A stretch of DNA of 64,000 nucleotides from Candidatus Thiodiazotropha sp. (ex Epidulcina cf. delphinae) (GCA_025656455.1 JAHXHS010000013.1:1-64000), one strand, 5' to 3'. Shown: positions 32,265 through 42,070, counted from the first letter of the stretch. Translations and numbers: made by a program. Notes: a model not told the origin generated them from the sequence alone.

Positions 32265-32783
32265 ATCGCTGCTGTAAAAAAGCACCGTCTGAATGATGAC
32301 ATTACAGCCATTGAGGTAAGACTCATTGGAGCTGATGGTGAACAGGTAGGTGTTGTTTCGATTCATGAGGCCCAGCGGGCGGCTGAAGAAGCAGCACTGG
32401 ATTTGGTAGAGATCGTGCCGAACGGGGAGCCCCCTGTTTGTCGGGTCATGGATTATGGCAAGTTTCTTTTCGAGATGAAGAAACAGAAACAGGCCGCCAA
32501 AAAGAAGCAGAAGCAGGTTCACATCAAAGAGATCAAATTCAGGCCAGGGACAGGTGAAGGGGATTATCAGGTAAAACTGCGCAACCTGATACGTTTCCTT
32601 GAAGATGGGGACAAGACCAAGGTGACCATGCGGTTCCGTGGTCGTGAGCACGCTCACCGTGAATTGGGTTTGGAGCTTCTGGAACGGGTGGAAAAGGATC
32701 TGACCGATTATGGACAGATCGAGCAGAAACCCATGATGGAAGGCCGCCAGATGGTGATGGTGTTGGGTCCTAAGAAAAAGTAA
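32265..32783 (+). CDS. infC: Translation initiation factor IF-3 with a rare ATC start
   Basis: The likely start is ATC at 32265, nine bases after GGAGG (32252-32256), giving [20 protein letters not shown] and 172 residues, the normal IF-3 size. The ATG 45 bases upstream (MLFYFSG) has no ribosome site and would add unrelated residues. Non-ATG starts (ATT, ATC, ATA) are a known infC feature: IF-3 rejects them and so represses its own synthesis. The N-domain ([22 protein letters not shown]) and C-domain ([19 protein letters not shown]) are intact. Confidence 0.95.
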   Translation: MAAVKKHRLNDDITAIEVRLIGADGEQVGVVSIHEAQRAAEEAALDLVEIVPNGEPPVCRVMDYGKFLFEMKKQKQAAKKKQKQVHIKEIKFRPGTGEGDYQVKLRNLIRFLEDGDKTKVTMRFRGREHAHRELGLELLERVEKDLTDYGQIEQKPMMEGRQMVMVLGPKKK

Positions 32784-32830
32784 TCATGACTAACGCCAGA
32801 GGCGTTACAAATAGCGGAGTTTAGAAGACA

Positions 32831-33028
32831 ATGCCTAAGATTAAGACTAATCGCGGTGCGGCCAAACGGTTCAAACGCACCTCGTCCGGTTCGTTCAAGC
32901 GTAACTGCTCCCACCGTCGTCACATACTGACGAAGAAGAGCACCAAGCGGAAACGCCAGTTGCGTGCCCCTAATACCATTGCCAAGTCCGATGCGGCCAT
33001 CGCCCGTCGGATGTTGCCTTACGCCTAA
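32831..33028 (+). CDS. rpmI: 50S ribosomal protein L35
   Basis: The 65-residue basic protein begins [20 protein letters not shown] and has the family's [18 protein letters not shown]. It binds 23S rRNA in the large subunit. A small hairpin (TAACGCC-AGA-GGCGTTA) lies in the 47-base gap after infC. In Escherichia coli, L20 represses rpmI translation through a nearby pseudoknot; the same control may exist here. Confidence 0.97.
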   Translation: MPKIKTNRGAAKRFKRTSSGSFKRNCSHRRHILTKKSTKRKRQLRAPNTIAKSDAAIARRMLPYA

Positions 33029-33051
33029 CTCAACGAATTCGGATCTGAACA

Positions 33052-33411
33052 ATGTCTAGAGTAAAACGGGGTGTACAAGCACGCGCCCGCCATAAAAAGG
33101 TGCTTGAGGAAGCTAAGGGTTATTACGGCGCTCGCAGCAAGGTCTATCGTGTCGCCAAGCAGGCGGTCATCAAGGCGGGACAATACGCCTATCGTGACCG
33201 TCGTCAGAAGAAGCGCCAATTCCGTGCGCTGTGGATTGCCCGTATCAACGCCGGCGCGCGGGAAAACGGTCTCTCCTACAGCCGCATGATCAATGGTCTG
33301 CATATCGCCAACATTGAGGTCGACCGCAAGATGCTGGCCGATCTGGCGGTCAATGACAAAGTGGCGTTTAGCGTGCTGGCGGAACAGGCCAAGGCCGCTC
33401 TTTCCAGCTGA
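33052..33411 (+). CDS. rplT: 50S ribosomal protein L20
   Basis: The 119-residue protein reads [18 protein letters not shown], then [17 protein letters not shown], ending in the globular RNA-binding part ([18 protein letters not shown]). It is an early assembly protein of the large ribosomal subunit and a translational repressor of its operon in well-studied bacteria. It lies 23 bases after rpmI and is followed by a terminator at 33457-33493, which separates it from pheS. Confidence 0.97.
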   Translation: MSRVKRGVQARARHKKVLEEAKGYYGARSKVYRVAKQAVIKAGQYAYRDRRQKKRQFRALWIARINAGARENGLSYSRMINGLHIANIEVDRKMLADLAVNDKVAFSVLAEQAKAALSS

Positions 33412-33456
33412 GTGTACGTCGTGGCGTCCGGTTAATACCGGCCGCACAGTGACCGC

Positions 33457-33493
33457 AAAAGGGGGAAGGCCTTGGGGGCTTTCCCCTTTTTTA
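33457..33493 (+). terminator. Terminator/attenuator after rplT
   Basis: AAAAGGGGGAAGGCC pairs with GGGCTTTCCCCTTTT around a short loop, and the T-run continues. A run of ten G follows at 33507-33516. Position matches the pheM attenuator region of Escherichia coli, but no Phe-rich leader peptide was found. Confidence 0.8.
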
Positions 33494-33516
33494 TTGTTAG
33501 CCCAAAGGGGGGGGGG

Positions 33517-33690
33517 TAATTATGAATTATGAATTTTGAATTGTGAATTATGTTGGTGCGCTTCGCGCGGTGTTTTTGATTTTTTATTCGATAGCTCTTT
33601 CCCTTCCTTGCCGGGTAGATCATCAAACAAATATTGCGAGCAAAGCGAGCTCCGAAATTCACAATTCAAAATTCACAATTCAAAATTATT
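33517..33690. repeat. AATTC-bounded island C between rplT and pheS
   Basis: The left run (about 33518-33550) contains ATGAATTATGAATTTTGAAT. The right run (about 33655-33690) is its inverted type, AAATTCACAATTCAAAATTC and a further unit. Next to the left run is GTGCGCTTCGCGCGGTG followed by TTTTT; next to the right run is GCGAGCAAAGCGAGC. The island ends about 25 bases before pheS. The interior is about 100 bp and encodes nothing recognised. Confidence 0.7.
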
Positions 33691-33705
33691 ATATTTTGAG
33701 GTTAA

Positions 33706-34743
<1,038 letters not shown>

Positions 34744-34757
34744 GGTGGTGGATAACA

Positions 34758-37136
34758 ATGAAATTCAGTGAAGCCTGGCTGCGTGAATGGGTCGATCCCT
34801 CGGTAACCACTCTGGATCTGGCGGATCAGCTGAGTATGGCGGGTCTTGAGGTCGATTCCGTGGCGTCCGTGGCAGCGGAGTTTAACGGTGTCGTGGTGGG
34901 GGAGGTGCTCACCCGCGAACAGCATCCTGACGCGGATAAGCTGAGTGTCTGCAGCGTCAGCATCGGCAAGGATGAGCCGCTGCAGATCGTCTGTGGGGCA
35001 GGCAACGTCGCTGCGGGCATGCGTGTGCCGGTAGCCACCGTCGGCGCGGTGCTGCCGGGGGATTTCAAGATCAAGAAGGCGAAGCTGCGTGGCGTGCAAT
35101 CCTTAGGCATGATCTGCTCAGCCAGCGAACTGGGTCTGGCGGAGAGCTCAGAGGGGATCATGCCGTTGCCGGCGGATGCGCCGCTCGGGGAGAATTTTCG
35201 CCAATACCTCGGACTCGAGGACAAGGCCATCGATGTCGATCTGACCCCGGATCGCGGCGATTGTCTCGGACTGGCGGGAATCGCCAGGGAGGTAGGCGTG
35301 ATCAACCGCTGCCCGGTCACTCCGCCCTCGATTCAAGCGGTGCCTGCCGTAATCGATGAGCGGATCGAGGTCGACCTGCAGGCGGACCAGGCCTGCCCTC
35401 GCTATCTATGCCGGGTAGTACGAGGTGTGGACGTTAACGCAGAGACCCCGCTGTGGATGCGGGAGCGTCTGCGCCGCAGTGATATCCGCAGTCTGGGGCC
35501 TGTGGTGGATGTCACCAACTATGTTTTGTTGGAACTGGGTCAGCCGATGCACGGTTTCGACCTGGATAAAGTCGAAACGCGAATTTGTGTGCGGATGGCT
35601 AACGCCAACGAAAGATTGATCCTGATCGGTGGTCAGGAGATTGAATTGGATCAGGAGACCCTTGTGATCGCTGATGCCGAACGGCCCCTGGCCCTGGCGG
35701 GAATCATGGGGGGAGAAGCGTCCGCGGTCAGCGAAGCGACCCGGAATATTCTCCTGGAGAGCGCATTTTTCGCCCCCACGGCCATCAGTGGCAAGGCGCG
35801 AGGTTACGGACTCCATACCGACTCATCCCACCGCTTTGAGCGTGGTGTCGATCCACGGCTTCAGGCTAGGGCAATGGAGCGAGCGACGGCGCTGCTGCTT
35901 GAGATCGCCGGCGGTGAACCGGGTCCGGTAGTCGAGGTCTGCAATGAGAAGAAGATCGAACAGCGCCCGCTGATCGAACTGCGCGCAGCAAGGGTCAACA
36001 AGGTGCTGGGGGTCGAGATCGACCCTGCCGAGGTCAGCGATATCCTCAAACGCCTGGAGATGGAAATAAGCGAGGCCGACCAGGGCTGGCGCGTCAGGGC
36101 GCCAAGCTGCCGTTTTGACATCGCCATTGAGGAGGACCTGATTGAAGAGATCGGCCGCATCTACGGCTATGCGCGGATTCCGGCCCATCGAGGGCAGTCG
36201 GCAATGGTAATGAGGGACCGGCATGAGGCCGATTACGATCTCGGCCGGGCAAAGCAGTTGCTGGTCGGTCGCGACTACCAGGAGGTCATCACCTACAGTT
36301 TTGTCAGCCCTGAGATCGAATCGATGATCGATGCGGAAAAAACGCCGATTCGGCTGGCCAACCCGATCTCTGCCGATATGTCGGTGATGCGCACCTCCCT
36401 CTGGCCCGGATTGCTTCAGACAGCGCTCTATAATCAATCGCGCCAGCAATCGAGGGTGCGTATCTTCGAAGCCGGGCTCTGTTTTGTGCAACGGGAAGCG
36501 ATTGACCAAAGGATGATCCTGGCCGGTCTGGTGTCGGGCGAGCGCCTGCCCGAGCAGTGGGGCAGCGACACCCCGCGCGTCGACTTCTATGATATGAAGG
36601 CGGATGTAGAGGCATTGCTCAGCCTGACCGGCGTAGCGCAGGATGGCTTCAGTTTCGCGCCGGCCGTACACCCGGCGCTGCATCCCGGCCAGTCTGCCGC
36701 AATAGCTTTTCAGGGGAGCAAGGTAGGCATGATCGGAATGCTGCATCCTGAATTGGAGCGAAGGCTGGATCTGAACGGCGCCACCTTCCTGTTCGAGATT
36801 GAGCTGGCCAAGGTCGCCCAAGGTAGGCTTCCCGGTTTCGAGAGCCTCTCGAAATATCCCTCTATCCGCCGCGATATCGCCATTGTCGTTGATGAATCGG
36901 TGACCTTTGAGTCAATTAGGAATCTCATTCGTGACGAATCCGGCAAAATTATTACAGACATCCTGCTATTTGATGTCTATACTGGGGAAAACATAGATTC
37001 GGGACGAAAAAGTCTCGCATTGGGATTGATTTTACAGGAAAAATCACACACCCTTACCGATAAAGAAGTCGATGAAGTGGTCACTGCGGTATTGGACCGT
37101 CTGGCCGGAGAATATGGCGCAAAACTGAGAGAGTAA
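34758..37136 (+). CDS. pheT: Phenylalanine-tRNA ligase beta subunit
   Basis: The 792-residue protein shows the family order. First is an EMAP/tRNA-binding domain ([22 protein letters not shown]), then B3/B4 editing domains ([19 protein letters not shown]), and B5 ([22 protein letters not shown]). Next is the catalytic-like core, and last a ferredoxin-like anticodon-binding domain ([41 protein letters not shown]). Length agrees with Escherichia coli PheT (795). It lies 14 bases after pheS and 13 before ihfA. Confidence 0.97.
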   Translation: MKFSEAWLREWVDPSVTTLDLADQLSMAGLEVDSVASVAAEFNGVVVGEVLTREQHPDADKLSVCSVSIGKDEPLQIVCGAGNVAAGMRVPVATVGAVLPGDFKIKKAKLRGVQSLGMICSASELGLAESSEGIMPLPADAPLGENFRQYLGLEDKAIDVDLTPDRGDCLGLAGIAREVGVINRCPVTPPSIQAVPAVIDERIEVDLQADQACPRYLCRVVRGVDVNAETPLWMRERLRRSDIRSLGPVVDVTNYVLLELGQPMHGFDLDKVETRICVRMANANERLILIGGQEIELDQETLVIADAERPLALAGIMGGEASAVSEATRNILLESAFFAPTAISGKARGYGLHTDSSHRFERGVDPRLQARAMERATALLLEIAGGEPGPVVEVCNEKKIEQRPLIELRAARVNKVLGVEIDPAEVSDILKRLEMEISEADQGWRVRAPSCRFDIAIEEDLIEEIGRIYGYARIPAHRGQSAMVMRDRHEADYDLGRAKQLLVGRDYQEVITYSFVSPEIESMIDAEKTPIRLANPISADMSVMRTSLWPGLLQTALYNQSRQQSRVRIFEAGLCFVQREAIDQRMILAGLVSGERLPEQWGSDTPRVDFYDMKADVEALLSLTGVAQDGFSFAPAVHPALHPGQSAAIAFQGSKVGMIGMLHPELERRLDLNGATFLFEIELAKVAQGRLPGFESLSKYPSIRRDIAIVVDESVTFESIRNLIRDESGKIITDILLFDVYTGENIDSGRKSLALGLILQEKSHTLTDKEVDEVVTAVLDRLAGEYGAKLRE

Positions 37137-37149
37137 GGTAGGACTGGAG

Positions 37150-37452
37150 ATGGCACTGACGAAAGCAGATATGGCTGCCAGGCTTTTCGATGAGCTTGGT
37201 CTGAATAAGCGTGAAGCCAAGGAAATGGTGGAGATGTTTTTCGAAGAGATCCGCCAGTCATTGGAGGGTGGGGGGCAGGTCAAGCTTTCCGGCTTTGGAA
37301 ACTTCGATCTGCGGGAGAAGAAACAACGGCCTGGGCGCAACCCCAAGACCGGCAAGGAGATACCGATTTCTGCACGCCGAGTGGTTACATTCAGGCCTGG
37401 TCAGAAATTAAAGGCGCGAGTTGAGGCCTATGCTGGATCCGAGCAGCAGTAA
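37150..37452 (+). CDS. ihfA: Integration host factor alpha subunit
   Basis: The 100-residue protein has the HU/IHF fold: [20 protein letters not shown], the [27 protein letters not shown]-inserting arm with the conserved Pro, and [18 protein letters not shown]. It bends DNA at specific sites with IhfB. Its position after pheT is the standard gammaproteobacterial arrangement. The end overlaps the following merR-type gene by 23 bases, so translation is coupled. Confidence 0.96.
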   Translation: MALTKADMAARLFDELGLNKREAKEMVEMFFEEIRQSLEGGGQVKLSGFGNFDLREKKQRPGRNPKTGKEIPISARRVVTFRPGQKLKARVEAYAGSEQQ

Positions 37453-37789
37453 TCTAGATCTGCCCGCCATTCCGGGTAAACGGTATTTTACGATTGGTGA
37501 AGTCAGTGATCTTTGCCAGGTAAAACCCCACGTATTACGGTATTGGGAGCAGGAGTTTCCACAGCTGAAGCCGGTCAAGCGGCGCGGCAATAGGCGCTAT
37601 TACCAGCGCCACGATGTGCTGATGATCAGGCAGATCCGGAGCCTACTCTATGAGCAGGGGTTCACCATCGGCGGGGCGCGTCAACAGCTTTCCGGCGAAA
37701 CCGCGAAAGAGGATCTACAGCAGAGTCAGCAGATCATCAAGCAGCTGCGCAGCGAACTCGAAGAAGTCCTGCAAATCCTTAAAAGATAA
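37430..37789 (+). CDS. MerR family transcriptional regulator
   Basis: From ATG 37430 the protein has 119 residues: a winged helix-turn-helix [30 protein letters not shown], a wing [14 protein letters not shown], then a C-terminal coiled coil ([24 protein letters not shown]). It has no ligand or Cys-metal domain. This MerR-like gene after ihfA is conserved in many gammaproteobacteria, though its targets are not known to me. Its stop codon TAA directly abuts the inverted-repeat element at 37790. Confidence 0.9.
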   Translation: MLDPSSSNLDLPAIPGKRYFTIGEVSDLCQVKPHVLRYWEQEFPQLKPVKRRGNRRYYQRHDVLMIRQIRSLLYEQGFTIGGARQQLSGETAKEDLQQSQQIIKQLRSELEEVLQILKR

Positions 37790-37949
37790 GGGCCGCGGAA
37801 AAAAAGATTTAACCCAAAATGCGCCGGATTGTTGCCTGCCTTCGAGGCGTAGCGAAGGGCGCGTAGCCGGGCCTACGTAACCGAAGCTACAACAAAGAAG
37901 GCGGGCAAGAAGACAAGTAGTTTGGGTTAAATCTTTTTTTCCGCGGCCC
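37790..37949. repeat. 160-bp element with perfect 29-bp terminal inverted repeats
   Basis: The arms 37790-37818 (starting GGGCCGCGGAAAAAAAGATT) and 37921-37949 are exact complements. The interior has CGAGGCGTAGCG and GCGGGCAAG words and encodes nothing. It begins at the base following the merR-type stop. The right arm gives a T-run, so the structure may also act as a terminator for the thrS-merR operon. Confidence 0.85.
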
Positions 37950-37990
37950 TAAAGCCTTCCACGCATTGACATAGGCCGGTTAACTGCATA

Positions 37991-38278
37991 GTGTAGTGCC
38001 TCCTACTGTTTGACGTTATCAGCGAGACGTAAGCTGTCATCCGCTAGACATGTTCCGCAGGGAATGGTATGCCCTTTCCAAGGAACACAACAACGCGGAT
38101 GATAGCTTACGTCTCGCCCGTAGGGAGGCCCGCCAATGCCTCAATCCTGCGTTGCAATGCTTGCCAAGGGCTTGCCATTCCCTACGCATTGCGCCTTTGT
38201 ACCCCAAGGGCACTTCCTGCGGGCGTCTTGAGGCATTGGCGGGCCTCTGATAATGTCAAACAGTAGGAGGCACTACAC
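37991..38278. repeat. 288-bp nested palindromic element next to tRNA-Pro
   Basis: The outer arms 37991-38022 and 38247-38278 match at 31 of 32 positions (GTGTAGTGCCTCCTACTGTT...). Inside are further inverted pairs. CGAGACGTAAGC with its complement surrounds GTTCC...GGAAC (38052-38086). GAGGCCCGCCAATGCCTCAA (near 38127-38146) pairs with its complement near 38228-38247. The element could fold into a multi-stem structure. It ends 17 bases before tRNA-Pro, and no coding is seen. Confidence 0.8.
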
Positions 38279-38295
38279 GAGTATTGCCGTTCTTT

Positions 38296-38372
38296 CCGGG
38301 CGTAGCGCAGTCTGGTAGCGCACTACAATGGGGTTGTAGGGGTCGGGTGTTCGAATCACCCCGCCCGGACCA
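38296..38372 (+). tRNA. tRNA-Pro (anticodon GGG)
   Basis: The 77-base gene starts CCGGGCGTAGCGCAG and ends with the encoded CCA. The acceptor stem CCGGGCG/CGCCCGG is complete, and the D arm has AGCGCAGTCTGGTAGCGC. The anticodon stem CTACA/TGTAG holds the loop ATGGGGT with anticodon GGG. The T arm has GGGTGTTCGAATCACCC. It matches bacterial tRNA-Pro(GGG). A terminator follows. Its promoter must lie within the palindromic element upstream, unless it is read through from the ihfA operon. Confidence 0.95.
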
Positions 38373-38377
38373 AAATG

Positions 38378-38410
38378 AAAGGGTTGCCTGTTCAAGGTGA
38401 CCCTTTTTTT
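38378..38410 (+). terminator. Terminator after tRNA-Pro
   Basis: AAAGGGT (38378-38384) pairs with ACCCTTT (38400-38406), and the T-run continues to 38410. It begins five bases past the tRNA CCA end. Confidence 0.85.
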
Positions 38411-38527
38411 ATTCCCGGCCGTTTGTCCACGAAAGCAAGAAACATCTACATCACTCACCCACTCCATGAGGGGAAGAGCCAAAAGGAGTATCAGGTTAGC
38501 GCCCGTCCAAAAGCTACAGCGATCGTC

Positions 38528-38547
38528 ATCCCGGCGAAGGCCGGGAT
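38528..38547. repeat. Short dispersed ATCCCGGC..GCCGGGAT palindrome
   Basis: ATCCCGGC and GCCGGGAT flank GAAG, within GTCATCCCGGCGAAGG...CCGGGATCCAG. This resembles the dRS3-type palindrome found between genes in many proteobacteria. Only one copy was seen in the window. Confidence 0.6.
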
Positions 38548-38592
38548 CCAGGGGATCAGGGAAGTCTGCCCACAAATTTTCCTGAAGCATCA

Positions 38593-38622
38593 AAAAAGGG
38601 TTGCCGGTAGGCAACCCTTTTT
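38593..38622. terminator. Bidirectional terminator after the sox genes
   Basis: AAAAAGGGTTGCC pairs with GGCAACCCTTTTT around GGTA, with a T-run on either strand. It ends the leftward soxXAKL transcript 22 bases past the soxL stop and blocks rightward read-through from the tRNA. Confidence 0.9.
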
Positions 38623-38643
38623 CATCACTTTTGAAGTAATCGC

Positions 38644-39315
38644 TTAGCGGTTTACTGTGGTGAGTCCCAGGCTCACCCAATCCTGCATGCCGCCACGATA
38701 CCATTTCAGCTTATAGGCCGGGTATCCCAGTTTGATCAGGGTTTTGATGTTGGTGGACGATTGCGGGCACCAGATGCCGTTACAGAACAGCACAAGCGTC
38801 TTGGCGTTGCGGAAGTCGAGATTGCCGTCGATCTCCTGCACACCGAGCTGATTGACCAGAATGTCATGCAGGGTATCCGCCTCGGCAGCGACTTCGAAGG
38901 TCCCCTGGATATCCACATTGACCTTGTTCCAGGGAATGTTCACCGAGCCGGGAATAGTGCCGCGGATTATCCATTCCGGTGTGCGTGAATCGATGACCAG
39001 CACCTTGCGATCACCGTCACTGACACGCTTGAGATACCCGAGCACCTCCAATTCACCAACGGTCTCGACACCTGGCGCCGCAACAGCGGGCTGGATACAG
39101 AATGGGGGGCAGTGGCGCGCTACCTTGGAAAAAGTGCCTGGAATCTTAGCAGCCTTATCGGAAGATCGGGTGATCGTGACTTTCTCTCCGCCATGCATTA
39201 CTTCAATAGACCGCAGTCCAGGGGTGATCTGATTACCTTCACTCGCGGGTAGCTGGGTCGAGAGGGCTACGCCACTGACGAGTGCGGTAAGCATGAGTGC
39301 TTTGACAAACTTCAT
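38644..39315 (-). CDS. soxL: SoxL-like exported rhodanese
   Basis: The 223-residue precursor has a signal peptide (KALMLTALVSGVALSTQLPA). An N-terminal segment holds VARHCPPFCIQP, and a rhodanese domain (about 90-220) follows with VIDSRTPEWIIRGTIPGSVNIPW. The active-site loop is FCNGIWCPQS, whose first Cys is the expected persulfide carrier. In Allochromatium vinosum a rhodanese gene, soxL, sits in the sox cluster and may help replenish SoxYZ. The order soxX-soxA-soxK-soxL matches. The CPPFC motif also ends a tiny exported peptide at 18.6 kb. Confidence 0.8.
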   Translation of the reverse strand: MKFVKALMLTALVSGVALSTQLPASEGNQITPGLRSIEVMHGGEKVTITRSSDKAAKIPGTFSKVARHCPPFCIQPAVAAPGVETVGELEVLGYLKRVSDGDRKVLVIDSRTPEWIIRGTIPGSVNIPWNKVNVDIQGTFEVAAEADTLHDILVNQLGVQEIDGNLDFRNAKTLVLFCNGIWCPQSSTNIKTLIKLGYPAYKLKWYRGGMQDWVSLGLTTVNR

Positions 39316-39340
39316 TATGTCTTCCTCCGGGTGTAAGCCG

Positions 39341-39673
39341 TTATTCGTAATGTAGGTAAGAGGGCATTTTCAACGTTTTCTGGGACATTGCCTGTTCATA
39401 GCCCAGATGTCCCTGCTTGGCGGCATCGTTGGCAAGTTTGGCGGCAGCCACGTAGTCACCCTTTGAGAGAAGCGCTTTGGCCTTTTTGATCATTTTGCCG
39501 GTATCGCGCCATTCACCGCCGACACTGGCGGCCTCTTTTCTGGCCGCATCGGCGGCATCGATCAGTTTTTGCACCTTGGCCGCGGAAGCCTCGTCGGCTA
39601 GCGAGGTGGTCGTTATACCGGCACATAAAATGCCGGCCAGTAAGCTGAATAGTAGTGCTAATTTTTTGTGCAT
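39341..39673 (-). CDS. soxK: SoxXA-binding protein SoxK
   Basis: The 110-residue precursor has a signal (LALLFSLLAGILCAGITTTSLA). A helical mature part follows, with AADAARKEAASVGGEWRDTGKMIKKAKALL and KGDYVAAAKLANDAAKQGHLGYEQAMSQ. This is the pattern of SoxXA-binding proteins, which join monohaem SoxX and SoxA into the trimeric form of the cytochrome. It lies 54 bases after soxA and 25 before soxL. There is no haem or Cys in the mature protein. Confidence 0.85.
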   Translation of the reverse strand: MHKKLALLFSLLAGILCAGITTTSLADEASAAKVQKLIDAADAARKEAASVGGEWRDTGKMIKKAKALLSKGDYVAAAKLANDAAKQGHLGYEQAMSQKTLKMPSYLHYE

Positions 39674-39727
39674 CGCTTTAACTCCGATAGCGTAAGTCTT
39701 GTTCAGTTGTGTTTCAGACTGAAGCCG

Positions 39728-40567
39728 TTACTTTCTGGCGCCAGGACCGTTGAGCGGCAGGCCGTTGCTCATGTAAGTGAGAAAGTACTCAAGATTGCGG
39801 TACTCTTCACTGTGAGCCTTAAACGGTTTAGCGCGGACCTGTTTGTTACAGCCGGTGAAGCGGCGATGCAGGGTGCCGACGGTTCCCCACTTGGAGCGGT
39901 ATACCGGGAAGTGGGTGGTGTGTCCAAGCGCCGGACTGAGTATCTCGGTGCGCAGAACCATACCCGCATTTTGCAGATGGCAATGGGAGCAGGAGAAATT
40001 GAGCTGGCCGCGCCGGGAATAGTAGAATCGCTTGCCGTCTTCATAGGCTTGCAGCGCCCGGGGATCGTCACTCGGAATCTCTACATTGGTGATCTGACCG
40101 CGGGATTGGTAGGAGAGATAGGAAAGAAGACTGTTGATGGAGCCTTTCTTGTATTTCAGCGGTTTTTCTCCATTGGCTTTGCGGCAGTTGTTGAGGGCCA
40201 AGGGCAGCGTCATCACCATGCCTTTCTCCTTGTCCCAGCGCGGGTACTTTCCGGCCAGCGCAGGGCCGTCCGGAAAGCAGTCCTTATAGGTTTTACCGTT
40301 TGCAAAGGGTGTTTCCCACATGGTCTGACCCTCGTCGATGAAGGGCTCATAGGGCGGGAACTCCTCAATGGCCTCCCAGTTTTCACGCCCTATGGGGTCG
40401 ATGGCGTAGGTGCCGTTGATATAGTCTTCCGTCTCCACGTTTGGAAAACGTTTTTTGAAGAAATTCTGGAAGACAGCCAGGTCCTCTTCCGGGGTCGTTG
40501 CCTGAACCGTAGTGATGAAGCTACAGGAAATGACCACCAAAGCCAGTCTGCGAAATAGTTGTTTCAT
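39728..40567 (-). CDS. soxA: L-cysteine S-thiosulfotransferase subunit SoxA
   Basis: The ATG at 40567 (MKQLFRRLALVVISCSFITT) starts a signal peptide; the upstream Met at 40618 overlaps the soxX end and is rejected. The 279-residue protein has a single CxxCH (NFSCSHCHLQNAG) and the conserved persulfide-ligand region RFTGCNKQVRAKPF. Only lone cysteines (YKDCFPDG, LNNCRKANG) occur where diheme SoxA proteins carry a first haem. This is the monohaem SoxA type, which pairs with SoxX and SoxK. SoxXA joins thiosulfate to SoxYZ in the periplasm. Confidence 0.93.
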   Translation of the reverse strand: MKQLFRRLALVVISCSFITTVQATTPEEDLAVFQNFFKKRFPNVETEDYINGTYAIDPIGRENWEAIEEFPPYEPFIDEGQTMWETPFANGKTYKDCFPDGPALAGKYPRWDKEKGMVMTLPLALNNCRKANGEKPLKYKKGSINSLLSYLSYQSRGQITNVEIPSDDPRALQAYEDGKRFYYSRRGQLNFSCSHCHLQNAGMVLRTEILSPALGHTTHFPVYRSKWGTVGTLHRRFTGCNKQVRAKPFKAHSEEYRNLEYFLTYMSNGLPLNGPGARK

Positions 40568-40618
40568 GTTCTTTCCATCCTCAAAGGTGTTGCTGTCATG
40601 GGTATGGCGACGGCACAT

Positions 40619-40990
40619 TTACAGTGTCCAGACATACGCTACGACTTTATCGAGATCCGCTTCTGAGAGGATGCCGTGTTTACCGAAAGGAGGCATGGGC
40701 GATTCGGGATTCTTGATGGTTGCATCCCAAATCTGCATGCGCAAATCCGCCTTGGTCGGGTAGCGTGATTTCATCGCCACCAGTGCAGGCGCTATATTGC
40801 CCGGCGATGGCGCGCCGATGATGTTGTGACAGGCAAGACAATTCCCTTTTTTTCTGTCATAAGCTATTTTTTTTCCCTGTTCAATGGCATCGCTTCCTGC
40901 GGCGAATACGGCAGGGGTGACCAGAAACTGTCCGGCTAGGATGCTGATAGCGCCGGCTGTTCCTATCCACTTTTTGGTGTTACCAATCAT
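40619..40990 (-). CDS. soxX: Sulfur oxidation c-type cytochrome SoxX
   Basis: The 123-residue precursor has a signal (IGTAGAISILAGQFLVTPAVFAA). One haem motif, GNCLACHNI, lies near residues 50-58. The distal Met is likely in ESPMPPFGKHGIL, and the end SEADLDKVVAYVWTL is the usual cytochrome C-terminus. It forms SoxXA(K). It heads the leftward soxXAKL operon; soxB and soxYZ are not in this window. Confidence 0.92.
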   Translation of the reverse strand: MIGNTKKWIGTAGAISILAGQFLVTPAVFAAGSDAIEQGKKIAYDRKKGNCLACHNIIGAPSPGNIAPALVAMKSRYPTKADLRMQIWDATIKNPESPMPPFGKHGILSEADLDKVVAYVWTL

Positions 40991-41401
40991 TATATCCTCC
41001 AGATGGGGGTGAATGTGGTTATAACCTGTTGTTATTCAAGCGGTAATACCCGATATCTGGTTTTCGTCGTCAACAACAAGTCGCTTATATGCCAGTGTCT
41101 CTTCAGGACGTTTTTTGGCTTAATGCATTGTCATATTTAGATATGAGCTGTGTAAAGTCCAGAAAATATTGAAAAAGATAGTGGTTTACCCTGGTATCGA
41201 CTATGGTAAAGCGGTCTTCAACCAGGAAACGGTGGTTGTAAACCGTTTGCCTTCTCCCTTGGCAGGGTCTTGTTACAACGATGGATCGATATGAGTCGTG
41301 ATATAGATTAGACGAGAAAACGATGCGATCAAGAGAATTCGGGATTCCAATTACCGGCTTCAAAGCAGAATCCAGGGTGTTTTTTCTGTTTATGAAGATC
41401 G
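40991..41401. other. Divergent spacer between soxX and the GIY-YIG gene
   Basis: About 410 bp that must hold the soxXAKL promoter and the GIY-YIG gene promoter. AT-rich DNA with GATATAGATTAG-like words is present. A minus-strand frame (41103-41480) overlaps the GIY-YIG gene, has no domain and was not accepted. No repeats were seen. Confidence 0.45.
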
Positions 41402-41689
41402 ATGACTGAAGGGATTGATCACGGCTGGTGCGTCTATATCTTGCGTTGCGCTGATCAGACGCTCTATACCGGTATCGCAAAAGACCTTTCCAAAAGGCTG
41501 GCCCAGCACAATAAGGGGGCCGGGGCGAAATACACCCGGGGGCGCGCCCCGGTGGAGCTTGTCTTTGTCGAGAGCGTGCAAAGCCATGGCGATGCCTTGC
41601 GTCGTGAATACACCATCAAGCGTATGAGTACGGCCGCAAAACAGAATATGATTGGGCGGGGACCGGGAAAATCCGATGTCATCCGTTGA
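41402..41689 (+). CDS. GIY-YIG nuclease-fold protein (UPF0213/YhbQ type)
   Basis: The 95-residue protein has the GIY-YIG motifs as WCVYILRCADQTLYTGIAKDLSKRLAQHNKG, including Tyr pairs and Arg, followed by AKYTRGRAPVELVFVE and the Glu in ALRREYTIKRMS. Members are small single-domain proteins; YhbQ has been reported to nick DNA. It runs convergent to the DsrC-like gene, with 33 bases between the stops. Confidence 0.88.
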   Translation: MTEGIDHGWCVYILRCADQTLYTGIAKDLSKRLAQHNKGAGAKYTRGRAPVELVFVESVQSHGDALRREYTIKRMSTAAKQNMIGRGPGKSDVIR

Positions 41690-41722
41690 GGGAATGCCCC
41701 TGAAACACAGGGGCATTGGCCG

Positions 41723-42070
41723 TCACATATAGTTTCTGGCCTCTTCTCCCGGGTTGGGCAGTCCGGAAATCCGCCAGGCCTCCCGGCATCCGCCGAAGAG
41801 CCGTTCAACACCGTGCTTGCCGAGATGCATGATGCGGCAGATGCGTGACATGACAGGCAGGCCGCCGGCTTCCAAGTGTTTCTCCCGCAGGTAGAGGATG
41901 ACCGACCAGTGTTCTGAGGTGAGTTTTCCGACACCATCCATTTCGGCAATCAGCTGAGCCGTTTCACGACTCCATGCCTCCGTGTTGATCAAAAATCCAT
42001 CATCATCGAATTGCAGCGGTATATTACCCCTACCTGTAGCAGGGTTTTGAAAGGTTTGCAGTCCCATCAT
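41723..42070 (-). CDS. DsrC/TusE-like protein lacking the C-terminal cysteines
   Basis: The 115-residue protein has the family core: FDDDGFLINTEAWSRETAQLIA, LTSEHWSVILYLREKHLEAGGLPVMSR. Near the C-terminus it reads GGCREAWRISGLPNPGEEARNYM, against ..QACRFAGLPKPTGCV in true DsrC. The penultimate Cys is gone, and the arm Cys position is Trp; one Cys sits four residues earlier. It cannot form the normal DsrC trisulfide chemistry. Such DsrC-like paralogues are known in sulfur oxidisers and may be regulatory or scaffold proteins. It is divergent from the exported DsrE-like gene. Confidence 0.8.
   Translation of the reverse strand: MMGLQTFQNPATGRGNIPLQFDDDGFLINTEAWSRETAQLIAEMDGVGKLTSEHWSVILYLREKHLEAGGLPVMSRICRIMHLGKHGVERLFGGCREAWRISGLPNPGEEARNYM

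Noticed and set aside
33551..33580. Possible pheS leader peptide MLVRFARCF before a T-run
   Set aside because: It is read from the repeat hairpin GTGCGCTTCGCGCGG that also occurs at other islands, and it is not Phe-rich like PheM.
37790..38278. CRISPR array in the repeat-rich stretch before tRNA-Pro
   Set aside because: The repeats are inverted pairs, not regularly spaced direct repeats with unique spacers, and no cas genes are near.
41103..41480. Minus-strand frame of 125 residues upstream of soxX
   Set aside because: It overlaps the GIY-YIG gene on the other strand, is full of Arg/Tyr/Ser without a domain, and lies where promoters are expected.
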